From positions 1 through 64,000 of the forward strand of contig DAOTWG010000010.1 of the NCBI GenBank assembly GCA_034436015.1: a stretch of DNA of 64,000 nt, written 5' to 3'. The DNA comes from DAOTVX01 sp034436015. GTDB taxonomy: Bacteria > Chloroflexota > Anaerolineae > Anaerolineales > Villigracilaceae. The translations under genes were made by a program, and so were the position numbers. This document shows positions 50,468 through 59,489 of the stretch, in pieces; positions within the stretch are counted from its first letter, which is position 1, and each line of letters begins with the position of its first letter. The notes beneath the pieces were generated by a model that was not told the DNA's origin, searched no databases, and saw only the letters and a program-made list of their open reading frames with translations.

Positions 50468-52704
50468 GGTTGTTCCTCCTCGCCAAGTTGCGAAATCGCA
50501 ATATCGCGATAGACCTCGCAGGTCTTCATCAGTTCTTGATGCTTGCCTTTTCCGACAATCCTTCCCTCATCGAGCACGAGAATCTGGTCGGCGTCTTTAA
50601 CGGTCGCCGCACGCTGGCTGACGATAAAGACTGTGCTGGAGGCCAGTTTCTCCTTAAGGGCGCGGCGCAGAGCAGCGTCGGTCTTGAAATCCAGCGACGA
50701 GAAACTATCGTCGAAAATGTAAATGGGAGCACGTCGCACCAACGCGCGCGCGATGGAAAGTCGTTGTTTCTGCCCACCGGAGACGTTTGTTCCACCTTGA
50801 GCAATCTCCGCGCTTAATCCTGCCGGGCTGGCGGAGACAAAGTCGCCGGCTTGAGCGATGGCAATAGCCTCTTGCAGGGTGGATAGATCGGCGTGCTCAT
50901 CTGCATAGCGCAGGTTCGTTTCGATCGTGCCGGAGAAAAGCACTCCCTTTTGGGGAACATAGCCGATTTTCCCACGCAGTTCGCGCTGACTGACTTCCCG
51001 GATGTCCACGCCATCAATCAAAATGGCGCCGGCTGTAACGTCGTGGAAGCGAGGAATCAGGTTCACAATCGTAGACTTGCCAGAGCCGGTAGAGCCGATG
51101 ATCGCCGTCGTCTCGCCAGGGCGAGCGGTGAAATGAATGTCATGCAACACATCCTCCTCGGCGTTCGGATAACGGAAGTGGACGTGGCGAAATTCCACCA
51201 CGCCGTGAAACGGCTCTGGGAACCGTTTTGGTTGTTGCGGATCACGAATGGTTGGCTCCGTTTCCAATACCTCCGCGATTCGCTCGCCGGAGACCGACGC
51301 GCGCGGCAGGATGAGGAACATCATCGAAAGCATCAGGAAAGAGAAGACGATTTGCATGGCATATTGCAAAAAGGCCATCATGTCACCAATTTGCATGGTC
51401 GCGTTGACCACCTGGTGTGCGCCCACCCACAGGATGAGCAAGGAAAGACCGTTCATGACCAGCATCATTGCCGGCATCATGACGGCCATCACGCGATTGA
51501 CGAACAGCATCGTCGAAGTCAGGTCGCGATTGGCGCGGTCGAGGCGTTCTTCTTCGTGCGCTTGCTTGTTGAACGCGCGCACGACCATGATGCCGGTTAG
51601 GTTTTCGCGCAAGACTAGATTCAAACGGTCAATCAGGCTTTGAATCCGCTTAAAACGCGGCAGAGCGAGGGAAAACGCCAACAGGATTAGTCCGAGCAAT
51701 ACCAGAACGGCCAGGGCAATGATCCACCACATCGAGGCGCTCTTCCCCAACGCGCGGACGATGCCGCCAATGCCAAGGATAGGTGCATAGAAGACCATGC
51801 GCATCATCATCACTATGACCATTTGCAGCTGAGTTACGTCGTTCGTCGACCGGGTAATCAACGAGGCGGTCGAGAACCGATCGAGCTCTGCGCTGGAAAA
51901 ACTCTCCACTTTTTTGAAGATTTCGCGCCGTAGATCGCGCGTGGCGCCGGCGGCTGTGCGAGCGGAAAGTAGACTCACAAGAATCGTGCAGGCAATGACC
52001 AGCAGCGTCAACCACAACATGGAAAAACCAACACGCAGCAGGTAGCGTATCTGCAGCCTGCCTACCTCCACGCCCAGAGCCTCGTATTCCCTCCTGACTG
52101 CTGGCGCCGCCATCTGGACGACCACTTTCTTGCCCAGGGCTTCCATCTTTTCCTCGAACATGGCGCGCAGGCGCGCCATGTGCTCCGGTGGCATGCGTTG
52201 GAGCAGGGCGAAAGGCTCCAGGCCGGTAGGGAGGTGGGAGAGGTCGAAACCGAGTTGCGCGCGAAGAAAGGCGGCCTTTTCCGGGTCGGTCAGCATCTGT
52301 TCCACGCCGCCGACCATCAGGAAGGCGCGGGCAAGGATAGGGTTGAGTTGTTCGATGGTGGCCTGGTCTGTCGTTTCCAATACGTAAACCGCTTTGCCCT
52401 CAAGCGCGGGATATTTTTGCAAATAGGTGGGATAAGCTGGCGACTCAGGGGCGATCAAGGTGTACTTTTCCAAAACCAGGTCTTGCTCCTCGCCGCGTAC
52501 GAACAGGAGCACTTTCGTCATTGTGCTCTGACGCAAGGCCTCCGGAACGGCGCTCTCAATACCGCCCTGTTGAATGCCTATGTTGACCAGGCGCGACATA
52601 TAATCTGGCAGAGCTAAATCGGCGTTCGCCTGCACAAACAGGAGAACAATCGTCAGCAAGATCCAAGATGTGTATGGTTTGATGTATCTGAAGAGGCGCC
52701 GCAT
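50464..52704 (-). CDS. ABC exporter half-transporter, degenerate-site subunit with large extracellular insert
   Basis: 746 residues from ATG 52704 (an in-frame GTG at 52716 has no ribosome site). Between the first two membrane helices lies an insert of about 170 residues (roughly 38-210), which would face outward. The ATPase domain has Walker A G-S-T-G-S-G-K-S-T and a standard signature V-S-G-G-Q. However, Walker B ends in I-F-D-D, with Asp in place of the catalytic Glu, and the switch residue is Gln in V-S-Q-R. These changes are typical of the degenerate subunit of heterodimeric exporters such as TM287/288. It follows the MarR gene by 25 bases. Confidence 0.9.
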   Translation of the reverse strand: MRRLFRYIKPYTSWILLTIVLLFVQANADLALPDYMSRLVNIGIQQGGIESAVPEALRQSTMTKVLLFVRGEEQDLVLEKYTLIAPESPAYPTYLQKYPALEGKAVYVLETTDQATIEQLNPILARAFLMVGGVEQMLTDPEKAAFLRAQLGFDLSHLPTGLEPFALLQRMPPEHMARLRAMFEEKMEALGKKVVVQMAAPAVRREYEALGVEVGRLQIRYLLRVGFSMLWLTLLVIACTILVSLLSARTAAGATRDLRREIFKKVESFSSAELDRFSTASLITRSTNDVTQLQMVIVMMMRMVFYAPILGIGGIVRALGKSASMWWIIALAVLVLLGLILLAFSLALPRFKRIQSLIDRLNLVLRENLTGIMVVRAFNKQAHEEERLDRANRDLTSTMLFVNRVMAVMMPAMMLVMNGLSLLILWVGAHQVVNATMQIGDMMAFLQYAMQIVFSFLMLSMMFLILPRASVSGERIAEVLETEPTIRDPQQPKRFPEPFHGVVEFRHVHFRYPNAEEDVLHDIHFTARPGETTAIIGSTGSGKSTIVNLIPRFHDVTAGAILIDGVDIREVSQRELRGKIGYVPQKGVLFSGTIETNLRYADEHADLSTLQEAIAIAQAGDFVSASPAGLSAEIAQGGTNVSGGQKQRLSIARALVRRAPIYIFDDSFSSLDFKTDAALRRALKEKLASSTVFIVSQRAATVKDADQILVLDEGRIVGKGKHQELMKTCEVYRDIAISQLGEEEQP

Positions 52705-52729
52705 ACTGATTCCCACGGGTAGGAGATGG

Positions 52730-53176
52730 TTACTCGTCGTCGCGTCCGCGCGCGGCGTCGGTCAGTAGCGTCAGAGCAGAGACGATCAACGCGCGCTGTT
52801 CTGGCGTTAACTGCTCGGCCAGCGTTTCCAGCCAGCGACAACGGGCCTCGATGGCCCGCTCGACGAGAGCGCGGCCGGCCTCGGTTACCTCCAGACGTCG
52901 CGCACGACGGTCTGTCGCGTCCTCCTGACGCGCTACCAGGCCGAGTTGCACCAACCGGTCCACCGCTTGGCTGATGGCTGCTTTGGTAACCCCTAACTCA
53001 TCGCTGATTTCGGAAATGCCGCTCGGTTCGCCATGGTATAAGCGCATAAGCATGTTGACGAGCGGGAACGACAGACCGGTCTCGCTCATGAAGCGCTTGA
53101 GGTCGCCCAGCGAGCGATGCATGAAGACCTCTGACCAAAGTCGAATCACACGCGTCAGTTCGTCGGGGGGGGCCAT
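52730..53176 (-). CDS. MarR-family transcriptional regulator
   Basis: 148 residues from ATG 53176, set by CAGGAGGT upstream. The winged-helix core is clear: ISEISDELGVTKAAISQAVD as the recognition region, LVQLGLVARQEDATDRRARR as the wing with the conserved D-R-R motif, and L-T-E-A-G-like V-T-E-A-G-R-A. MarR proteins form dimers that repress nearby transporter genes and release DNA on binding small ligands. The gene is first in an operon with the two ABC exporter subunits, so it probably controls itself and them. Confidence 0.9.
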   Translation of the reverse strand: MAPPDELTRVIRLWSEVFMHRSLGDLKRFMSETGLSFPLVNMLMRLYHGEPSGISEISDELGVTKAAISQAVDRLVQLGLVARQEDATDRRARRLEVTEAGRALVERAIEARCRWLETLAEQLTPEQRALIVSALTLLTDAARGRDDE

Positions 53177-53265
53177 GGGACCTCCTGCAAAAGTCAAGTC
53201 AGTCCATGCGCGACGCCCAAGTCCGATCGCGGAAGCGCGTCGCACCGTTGCAAGTTGTGTATTAC

Positions 53266-53286
53266 TTAATCCCATTAAACAGTTAA
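53266..53286 (-). promoter_or_regulatory. Candidate MarR operator
   Basis: The site holds a perfect inverted repeat TTAAT-CCC-ATTAA (53266-53278) followed at once by TTAAACAGTTAA (53275-53286). It thus has three T-T-A-A half-sites spaced eight to nine bases apart. It lies just downstream of the start point predicted from the promoter at 53296-53323. A bound MarR dimer there would block transcription. Confidence 0.45.
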
Positions 53287-53295
53287 GCGTTCTTT

Positions 53296-53323
53296 ATTAT
53301 AGGAGCCTTTTGCCTCCTGTCAA
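53296..53323 (-). promoter_or_regulatory. Strong promoter of the MarR-ABC exporter operon
   Basis: Both hexamers are perfect, TTGACA (53323-53318) and TATAAT (53301-53296), with a 16-base spacer on the minus strand. The start point near 53289 leaves a leader of about 110 bases before the MarR ATG. A promoter this strong fits a repressor-controlled operon. Confidence 0.75.
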
Positions 53324-53435
53324 GGTGAAATGGCCCCGGCTACGGAGGAAACGTTGTGACACAGCTTTGAGAAGTGGATGATAGAACCCATACTGCCGAT
53401 ACCTCTTGCGCTGTTCCGACAATCAAGAACTGCGC

Positions 53436-53463
53436 TTGACGGATTGGCAGAAGTGGTTACAAT
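53436..53463 (+). promoter_or_regulatory. Promoter of the polysaccharide locus (gmd)
   Basis: TTGACG (53436-53441) and TACAAT (53458-53463) are 16 bases apart. The -10 box runs straight into the palindrome at 53462-53476, so a protein bound there would cover the -10 and start point. Confidence 0.65.
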
Positions 53464-53476
53464 TCAGCCGCTGAAT
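53462..53476 (+). promoter_or_regulatory. Palindromic operator candidate upstream of gmd
   Basis: ATTCAGC-C-GCTGAAT is a perfect 7-bp inverted repeat around one central base. It begins inside the -10 box and is followed by TTT. The same element, with one changed base, sits at the same place before the winged-helix regulator gene (54516-54530). Confidence 0.6.
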
Positions 53477-53508
53477 TTTTGTCCCTCGATTCCCCTCATG
53501 GAGGATCC

Positions 53509-54516
53509 ATGCCCACTGCTTTGATTACCGGCATCACCGGTCAAGACGGTTCCTATCTGGCCGAATTCTTGCTTTCCAAAGGCTATGAGGTCATTGGCAT
53601 GGTGCGTCGCTCTAGCACCGTGACGTTCGAACGCATCGCTCACCTGCAAAATGACATCACAATCGTGCAAGGCGACTTGCATGATCAAAGCTCTCTGGTA
53701 GCAATTCTGGAACAATACCGACCCGACGAGGTCTACAATCTGGCCGCGCAATCGTTCGTCGCTACCTCGTGGAGCCAGGCGGTGTTGACCGGCGAGGTAA
53801 CCGCTTTGGGCGTCACGCGCTTGCTCGAGGCCATTCGCCTGGTGAATCCCAAAATCCGCTTCTATCAGGCTTCTTCCAGTGAGATGTTCGGCAAGGCGGT
53901 AGAAGTGCCGCAGCGCGAAACGACGCCGTTCTACCCGCGTAGTCCCTATGGGGTGGCCAAGGTCTATGGGCACTGGATTACCGTCAACTACCGCGAATCC
54001 TACGGTATGTTTGCTGTTTCCGGCATCCTGTTCAATCATGAAAGCCCACGTCGCGGCCTGGAATTTGTGACGCGTAAAATCTCAGACGGCGTCGCGCGCA
54101 TCAAATTGGGCTTGGCTAAAGAGCTACGCTTGGGCAACTTAGAAGCGCGACGCGACTGGGGGTTTGCCGGCGAATACGTTCAGGCTATGTGGAAAATGCT
54201 CCAGCAGGAAGAGCCGGAAGATTTCGTCGTCGGTACCGGCGAGACGCATTCCGTGCGCGAGTTCTGCGAACTTGCCTTTCGGTATGTTGGACTGAACTAC
54301 CAGGATTACGTTGTCCAGGATGAGCGCCTGATGCGCCCGGCAGAGGTGGATTTGCTCGTTTCGGATCCATCGAAAGCGCGCCGGAAATTGGGCTGGCAAC
54401 CGAAAGTCAACTTCCGGCAACTGGTCGAGATGATGGTGGAGGCGGACTTGCAGCATCTGAGCGCATCCATGAGCAGCAACAAGGCCTCTGTCGCAACTTC
54501 TTCGTTGAGTGTATAA
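53509..54516 (+). CDS. gmd: GDP-mannose 4,6-dehydratase
   Basis: 335 residues from ATG 53509, with GGAGG five to six bases upstream; an in-frame TTG at 53479 lies in the leader. It is an NADP-dependent extended SDR enzyme that turns GDP-D-mannose into GDP-4-keto-6-deoxy-mannose, the precursor of GDP-fucose, GDP-rhamnose and GDP-perosamine. Signatures: ALITGITGQDGSYLAEFLLS, Y-N-L-A-A-Q-S-F-V, the catalytic YGVAKVYGHW, and the family block GILFNHESPRRGLEFVTRKI. The stop codon lies within the -10 box of the next gene's promoter. It starts the polysaccharide locus. Confidence 0.94.
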   Translation: MPTALITGITGQDGSYLAEFLLSKGYEVIGMVRRSSTVTFERIAHLQNDITIVQGDLHDQSSLVAILEQYRPDEVYNLAAQSFVATSWSQAVLTGEVTALGVTRLLEAIRLVNPKIRFYQASSSEMFGKAVEVPQRETTPFYPRSPYGVAKVYGHWITVNYRESYGMFAVSGILFNHESPRRGLEFVTRKISDGVARIKLGLAKELRLGNLEARRDWGFAGEYVQAMWKMLQQEEPEDFVVGTGETHSVREFCELAFRYVGLNYQDYVVQDERLMRPAEVDLLVSDPSKARRKLGWQPKVNFRQLVEMMVEADLQHLSASMSSNKASVATSSLSV

Positions 54517-54517
54517 T
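54512..54517 (+). promoter_or_regulatory. -10 box of the winged-helix regulator gene
   Basis: A perfect TATAAT (54512-54517) overlaps the gmd stop codon, with TG immediately before it. The -35 region is weak. The distance to ATG 54537 predicts a leader of about 10-12 bases without a Shine-Dalgarno site. Confidence 0.5.
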
Positions 54518-54530
54518 TCAGCCGTTGAAT
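54516..54530 (+). promoter_or_regulatory. Palindromic operator candidate upstream of the regulator gene
   Basis: ATTCAGCCGTTGAAT matches the gmd element at 14 of 15 positions, and the flanking AA before and TTT after are also shared. Only one position breaks the dyad. As at gmd, it begins within the -10 box, which is what one expects of a repressor site. Confidence 0.6.
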
Positions 54531-54536
54531 TTTAGA

Positions 54537-55013
54537 ATGGCCCTTTCATCCGATCTCGCTCGTGAACTGGCCTTGCTGGAAACCATTGAACGCGACCCCG
54601 ATGTGACTCAGGCGTCGCTGGCCATCCAATTAGGTGTGGCGGTTGGAACCGTCAATTGGCACCTGAAGCGGTTGATCGAGAAAGGGTACGTCAAAATCTC
54701 GCGTGCCCGGCGCAAGAAACTGCGTTATCTTCTTACTCCCGAAGGGTTGGCCTTGCGGGCGCGCCTGGCTATAGACTACATCGAGCAACAATTTTTGCTC
54801 TATAGGCGCACGCGCCAACGCGTGCAGGAGCATCTGGAACGCGTACGTGCTGCCGGCTTCCGCGTGGTCGCTCTGCGCGGCGAGGGCGATGTAGCAGATA
54901 TTTGCCGTCTGACCTGCTTGGAGCAACAAATCGAAATTGTTCCCGAGGGCAATGCGCCGGTGCTGGTCGTTTCTGGCCTCGCTGTCCGGCTGGAGGGTTT
55001 GCATGGAGAGTGA
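54537..55013 (+). CDS. Winged-helix regulator of the polysaccharide locus, with C-terminal Rossmann-like segment
   Basis: 158 residues from ATG 54537. The N-terminal half is a winged helix-turn-helix (T-Q-A-S-L-A-I-Q-L-G-V-A-V-G-T-V-N-W-H-L, then K-R-L-I-E-K-G-Y-V-K-I). It is followed by a helix and a small alpha/beta segment, FRVVALRGEGDVADICRLT and APVLVVSGLAV, which looks like a nucleotide-sugar or dinucleotide sensing fold but lacks a clear glycine-rich loop. MarR-like EPS-associated regulators of similar size occur beside exopolysaccharide genes. Identical palindromes at its own promoter and that of gmd make autoregulation likely. Its end overlaps the next gene by 11 bases. Confidence 0.75.
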   Translation: MALSSDLARELALLETIERDPDVTQASLAIQLGVAVGTVNWHLKRLIEKGYVKISRARRKKLRYLLTPEGLALRARLAIDYIEQQFLLYRRTRQRVQEHLERVRAAGFRVVALRGEGDVADICRLTCLEQQIEIVPEGNAPVLVVSGLAVRLEGLHGE

Positions 55014-56016
55014 ACGACATGTGCTGATGACCGGTGGGGCCGGCTACATCGGCTCCCTTTTGACGGCGGAATTGTTGCGCGCGGGCTATCGCGTCACGGT
55101 TGTGGATGCGCTGCTTTACGGCGGCGAATCGTTACTGGGCTTCCTCGCGCACCCCAACTTTCATTTTGTCAAAGCCGATGTCACCGAACCTGGCGCGGTG
55201 CGTTCTGCCCTGCCGCGCGACTGGCCCAAGCCGCAAGCGGTGATTCACCTGGCTGCGATCGTGGGTTTTCCGGCCTGCCAGGCGGTAGGGAAACAGGTTG
55301 CCTGGCGGCATAATGTGGAGGCTGCCCGGCGTGTCTTTGAACAAGCAGAGACCTGGGGCGCTGGCCGTTTTCTCTTCGCCTCCACCTACAGCAACTACGG
55401 CCTGGCCGAAAACGGCTCGCCGGTCACCGAAGATTCTCCTTTGAACCCTCAGTCCCTCTATGCGGAAACAAAAATTGCCGCGGAAGAATACCTTTTGTCT
55501 CGGCGCGATTCTCCCTGCGCGCCGCTTATTTTCCGCCTGGCCACGTTATATGGCGTTTCGCCGCGCACTCGTTTCGATCTTATTGTCAACCAGTTTGTGC
55601 TCGATGCTTACTTGAAGCGCGAACTTATCATTTACCAGCGTGGCTATTCCCGATCATTTGTCCATGTACGCGATGTGGCGCGCGGCTTCCTGCTTGGTTT
55701 GGATGCGCCGCCGGAGAAAATTCGCGGCCAAATTTACAATCTGGGCAGCGAATCGGGCAATTACACAAAAGACGAGATCGTTGGCTTGGTCATCAAACGC
55801 CTGCCCGAGACAATCGTCACCTACAAGGACCTAACCTTCGGCGGCGACATGCGCGATATCCGCGTCTCCTTTGAAAAAATCCGCCGCGAGTTAGGGTTTG
55901 AGACGACCCTGACCGTGGATGATGGCGTGCGTGAAGTCGTCTATGCGCTGAGCGCCGGTCTGATTCGCGAACCGCTCCATGAGCGTTATCGGAACGCGCG
56001 GTTCATTGTGCAATAA
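55003..56016 (+). CDS. NAD-dependent sugar epimerase/dehydratase (extended SDR)
   Basis: 337 residues from ATG 55003, with GGAGGG five bases upstream; longer in-frame extension lies in the regulator gene. The fold shows V-L-M-T-G-G-A-G-Y-I-G-S for NAD binding, V-I-H-L-A-A-I-V-G, active-site S-T-Y-S-N-Y-G and the catalytic Y-A-E-T-K. A helix-strand block R-S-F-V-H-V-R-D-V-A-R-G is typical for sugar-nucleotide enzymes. It likely alters a GDP- or UDP-linked sugar. The exact reaction is unknown; a C-4 epimerase or synthetase role is possible. It lies between the regulator and GDP-fucose synthase genes. Confidence 0.85.
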   Translation: MESERHVLMTGGAGYIGSLLTAELLRAGYRVTVVDALLYGGESLLGFLAHPNFHFVKADVTEPGAVRSALPRDWPKPQAVIHLAAIVGFPACQAVGKQVAWRHNVEAARRVFEQAETWGAGRFLFASTYSNYGLAENGSPVTEDSPLNPQSLYAETKIAAEEYLLSRRDSPCAPLIFRLATLYGVSPRTRFDLIVNQFVLDAYLKRELIIYQRGYSRSFVHVRDVARGFLLGLDAPPEKIRGQIYNLGSESGNYTKDEIVGLVIKRLPETIVTYKDLTFGGDMRDIRVSFEKIRRELGFETTLTVDDGVREVVYALSAGLIREPLHERYRNARFIVQ

Positions 56017-56050
56017 AGGAACACATTACGAAAGCAGAGCGATTTCGACT

Positions 56051-57145
56051 ATGTCCGTGCAGCCCTTACCTTCTTTCCCGAACCTCGACGCTGCCTGGTG
56101 GCAGAGCAAACGCGTCATCGTGACCGGCGGCGCCGGCTTTCTGGGATCGTTCTTGGTCGAAAAATTGGTGCAATGCGGCGTCGGAGACATCCTTGTACCG
56201 CGCATTGAACATTACAACCTTGTCGAGCGCGCCGATATTTGCCGTCTGCTGGACGAGGCGTTGTCGCCTCCTACAAAACGACCGGCGCATCTCCGGCCGG
56301 ATCTCTCGCGGGCGGAGCCATCTCTGGCAGCGTGGCGTCCTTCCGTTACGGAATCCATCGAGCCGTCCGATCTCATCATCGTCCATCTTGCCGCGCGCGT
56401 GGGCGGAATCGGCGCCAATCGCGCGCATCCGGCGGAATTCTTCTATGACAATCTGATGATGGGCGTGGAACTGATGCACCAGGCCTGGAAGCGCGGCGTG
56501 GGAAAGTTTGTGGCCATTGGCACCGTCTGCGCCTATCCTAAATTTACGCCGGTGCCTTTTAAGGAAGAGGATTTGTGGAACGGCTACCCGGAGGAGACCA
56601 ATGCTCCCTATGGCCTCGCCAAGAAAATGTTGCTGGTGCAGGCGCAGGCCTACCGGCAGCAGTATGGTTTCAACGCCATCTTTCTTCTCCCGGTCAACCT
56701 ATACGGGCCACGCGATAATTTCGACCTGGAGTCATCCCACGTCATTCCGGCGCTGATTCGCAAGTGCATCGAGGCGCAAGAACGTGGCGAAGATGAGGTT
56801 GTTGTCTGGGGTGATGGCACGCCCACCCGCGAATTCCTCTATGTCGAAGACGCTGCAGAAGGCATCTTGTTGGCGACAGAGCACTACAACGGACCAGAAC
56901 CGGTCAACCTAGGCTCCGGTCAGGAAATTTCTATCAAAGCCCTGGCAGAAATGATTGCGCGCCTGACAGGTTTTCAGGGATGCCTGGTTTGGGATACCAG
57001 CAAGCCGAACGGCCAACCGCGCCGCGCGCTAGACACTTCTCGCGCGGAACTGTATTTCGGCTTTCGCGCTCGCACTTCGTTCGAGGAAGGCTTGTGGCGT
57101 ACTATCGAATGGTACAAGACGCATCGGCGGCAGGATACAAGGTAG
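56051..57145 (+). CDS. fcl: GDP-L-fucose synthase-like epimerase/reductase
   Basis: 364 residues from ATG 56051. It converts GDP-4-keto-6-deoxy-mannose to GDP-L-fucose by 3,5-epimerisation and NADPH reduction, directly downstream of gmd. Signatures: VIVTGGAGFLGSFL, HLAARVGGIGANRAHPAEFF, GTVCAYPKFTPVPF, the catalytic Y-G-L-A-K and the substrate region LLPVNLYGPRDNFD. An insert of about 45 residues after the first strand pair (residues 50-100, rich in Arg/Pro/Ser) is not usual for the family, so altered substrate use is possible. Most other conserved blocks match fucose synthase. Confidence 0.88.
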   Translation: MSVQPLPSFPNLDAAWWQSKRVIVTGGAGFLGSFLVEKLVQCGVGDILVPRIEHYNLVERADICRLLDEALSPPTKRPAHLRPDLSRAEPSLAAWRPSVTESIEPSDLIIVHLAARVGGIGANRAHPAEFFYDNLMMGVELMHQAWKRGVGKFVAIGTVCAYPKFTPVPFKEEDLWNGYPEETNAPYGLAKKMLLVQAQAYRQQYGFNAIFLLPVNLYGPRDNFDLESSHVIPALIRKCIEAQERGEDEVVVWGDGTPTREFLYVEDAAEGILLATEHYNGPEPVNLGSGQEISIKALAEMIARLTGFQGCLVWDTSKPNGQPRRALDTSRAELYFGFRARTSFEEGLWRTIEWYKTHRRQDTR

Positions 57146-57305
57146 CGCTTTATGTTGAAGTATTCTGTTTTTGCCAGGATGGGAAGGCTGTTTTGCAGCG
57201 TTATTGGCGCATCGTCGATTCGGAAATCTGCCACGCGCGCAGGACAGGTCTTGGACGTGCAACCGACCCAGAGTTGTTCTGGAAGAAAGGCAATAGGCGA
57301 GAGCA

Positions 57306-58151
57306 ATGAGCCATAGTGATTATCTCATCTTGCGTCCTTCGCGAGGCTGGGCCAGCCTGAATCTGCGCGACTTGTGGCTATACCGCGAGTTGCTGTACTT
57401 CATGACCTGGCGCGACCTGAAAGTGCGCTATAAGCAAACCATGCTAGGCGTGTCTTGGGCAATCCTACAGCCGTTCCTGACGATGGTCGTCTTCAGTGTC
57501 TTCTTCGGGAATCTGGCGAAGGTCCCCTCGGATAACGTCCCTTACCCGGTTTTCGCCTTTGTTGGCCTGCTGCCCTGGGGATTGTTCGCCAAGGCGCTGA
57601 ATGATGCCAGTCGGTCGCTGGTCAGCCATCAAAACATGGTGACAAAGATTTACTTTCCACGCCTGATCCTACCGCTGGCCTCGATCTTTGCCGGGATCGT
57701 TGATTTCCTGATTGCCTCGCTGGTGCTGGCCGGCCTCATTGCGTACTACAGTTGGTCGGGCCAGATGCAATTCACCTGGAGCCCGTCTCTGTTGACTCTG
57801 CCGCTTTTCCTGCTTCTAGCGTTAATTACTGCTCTCGGAACCGGCCTCTGGCTTTCCGCTCTCTACGTCCGCTACCGCGATGTGGGACACATCCTGCCGT
57901 TTCTCGCGGAATTCTGGCGCATTATCTCGCCGGTTGTGTATTCGACAACCTTGGTGCCGGAGCGATGGCGCATCGTGTATGCTCTCAACCCTCTGGCGGG
58001 CGTCCTGAACGGTTTTCGCTGGGCGATTCTGAACACTCCCACCGGCCCCGGCCCAGAGATGTTGGTCTCCGCCGGAATCGCCGTGCTGTTATTGGTTTCT
58101 GGTTTGTTCTATTTCCGACGCATGGAGCGCACCTTTGCCGATACCATTTAG
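57306..58151 (+). CDS. ABC-2 type polysaccharide export permease (Wzm-like)
   Basis: 281 residues with six membrane segments. The N-terminal L-W-L-Y-R-E-L-L-Y-F-M-T-W-R-D-L-K-V-R-Y-K is the typical amphipathic coupling region of O-antigen and teichoic-acid permeases (Wzm/TagG/RfbA family). Other matches are TMLGVSWAILQPFLTMVVF, L-P-W-G-L-F-A and the end L-N-P-L-A-G-V-L-N-G-F-R-W. With the adjacent ATPase it should export a finished polysaccharide or lipid-linked chain to the outside. ATG 57306 is used. The 160-base gap upstream has only an unconvincing 54-codon frame. Confidence 0.93.
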   Translation: MSHSDYLILRPSRGWASLNLRDLWLYRELLYFMTWRDLKVRYKQTMLGVSWAILQPFLTMVVFSVFFGNLAKVPSDNVPYPVFAFVGLLPWGLFAKALNDASRSLVSHQNMVTKIYFPRLILPLASIFAGIVDFLIASLVLAGLIAYYSWSGQMQFTWSPSLLTLPLFLLLALITALGTGLWLSALYVRYRDVGHILPFLAEFWRIISPVVYSTTLVPERWRIVYALNPLAGVLNGFRWAILNTPTGPGPEMLVSAGIAVLLLVSGLFYFRRMERTFADTI

Positions 58152-58214
58152 GCACATATGTCAGGCTTTTCCAAACGGCGCGGCTGGCTATCGTTCGCCG
58201 GCACAGGAGAACGC

Positions 58215-59485
<1,271 letters not shown>

Positions 59486-59489
<4 letters not shown>

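Larger units (their letters stand above)
53177..53508. other. Divergent promoter region between the MarR operon and the polysaccharide locus
   Basis: The 332 bases contain the leader of the MarR gene, its candidate operator (53266-53286) and promoter (53296-53323). They also contain the promoter and palindrome of the GDP-mannose dehydratase gene (53436-53476). I see nothing coding in the rest (about 53324-53435). Confidence 0.6.

Noticed and set aside
57151..57315. 54-codon frame between the fucose synthase and permease genes
   Set aside because: Weak ribosome site, basic composition without motif, and overlap with the permease start. It is more likely non-coding.
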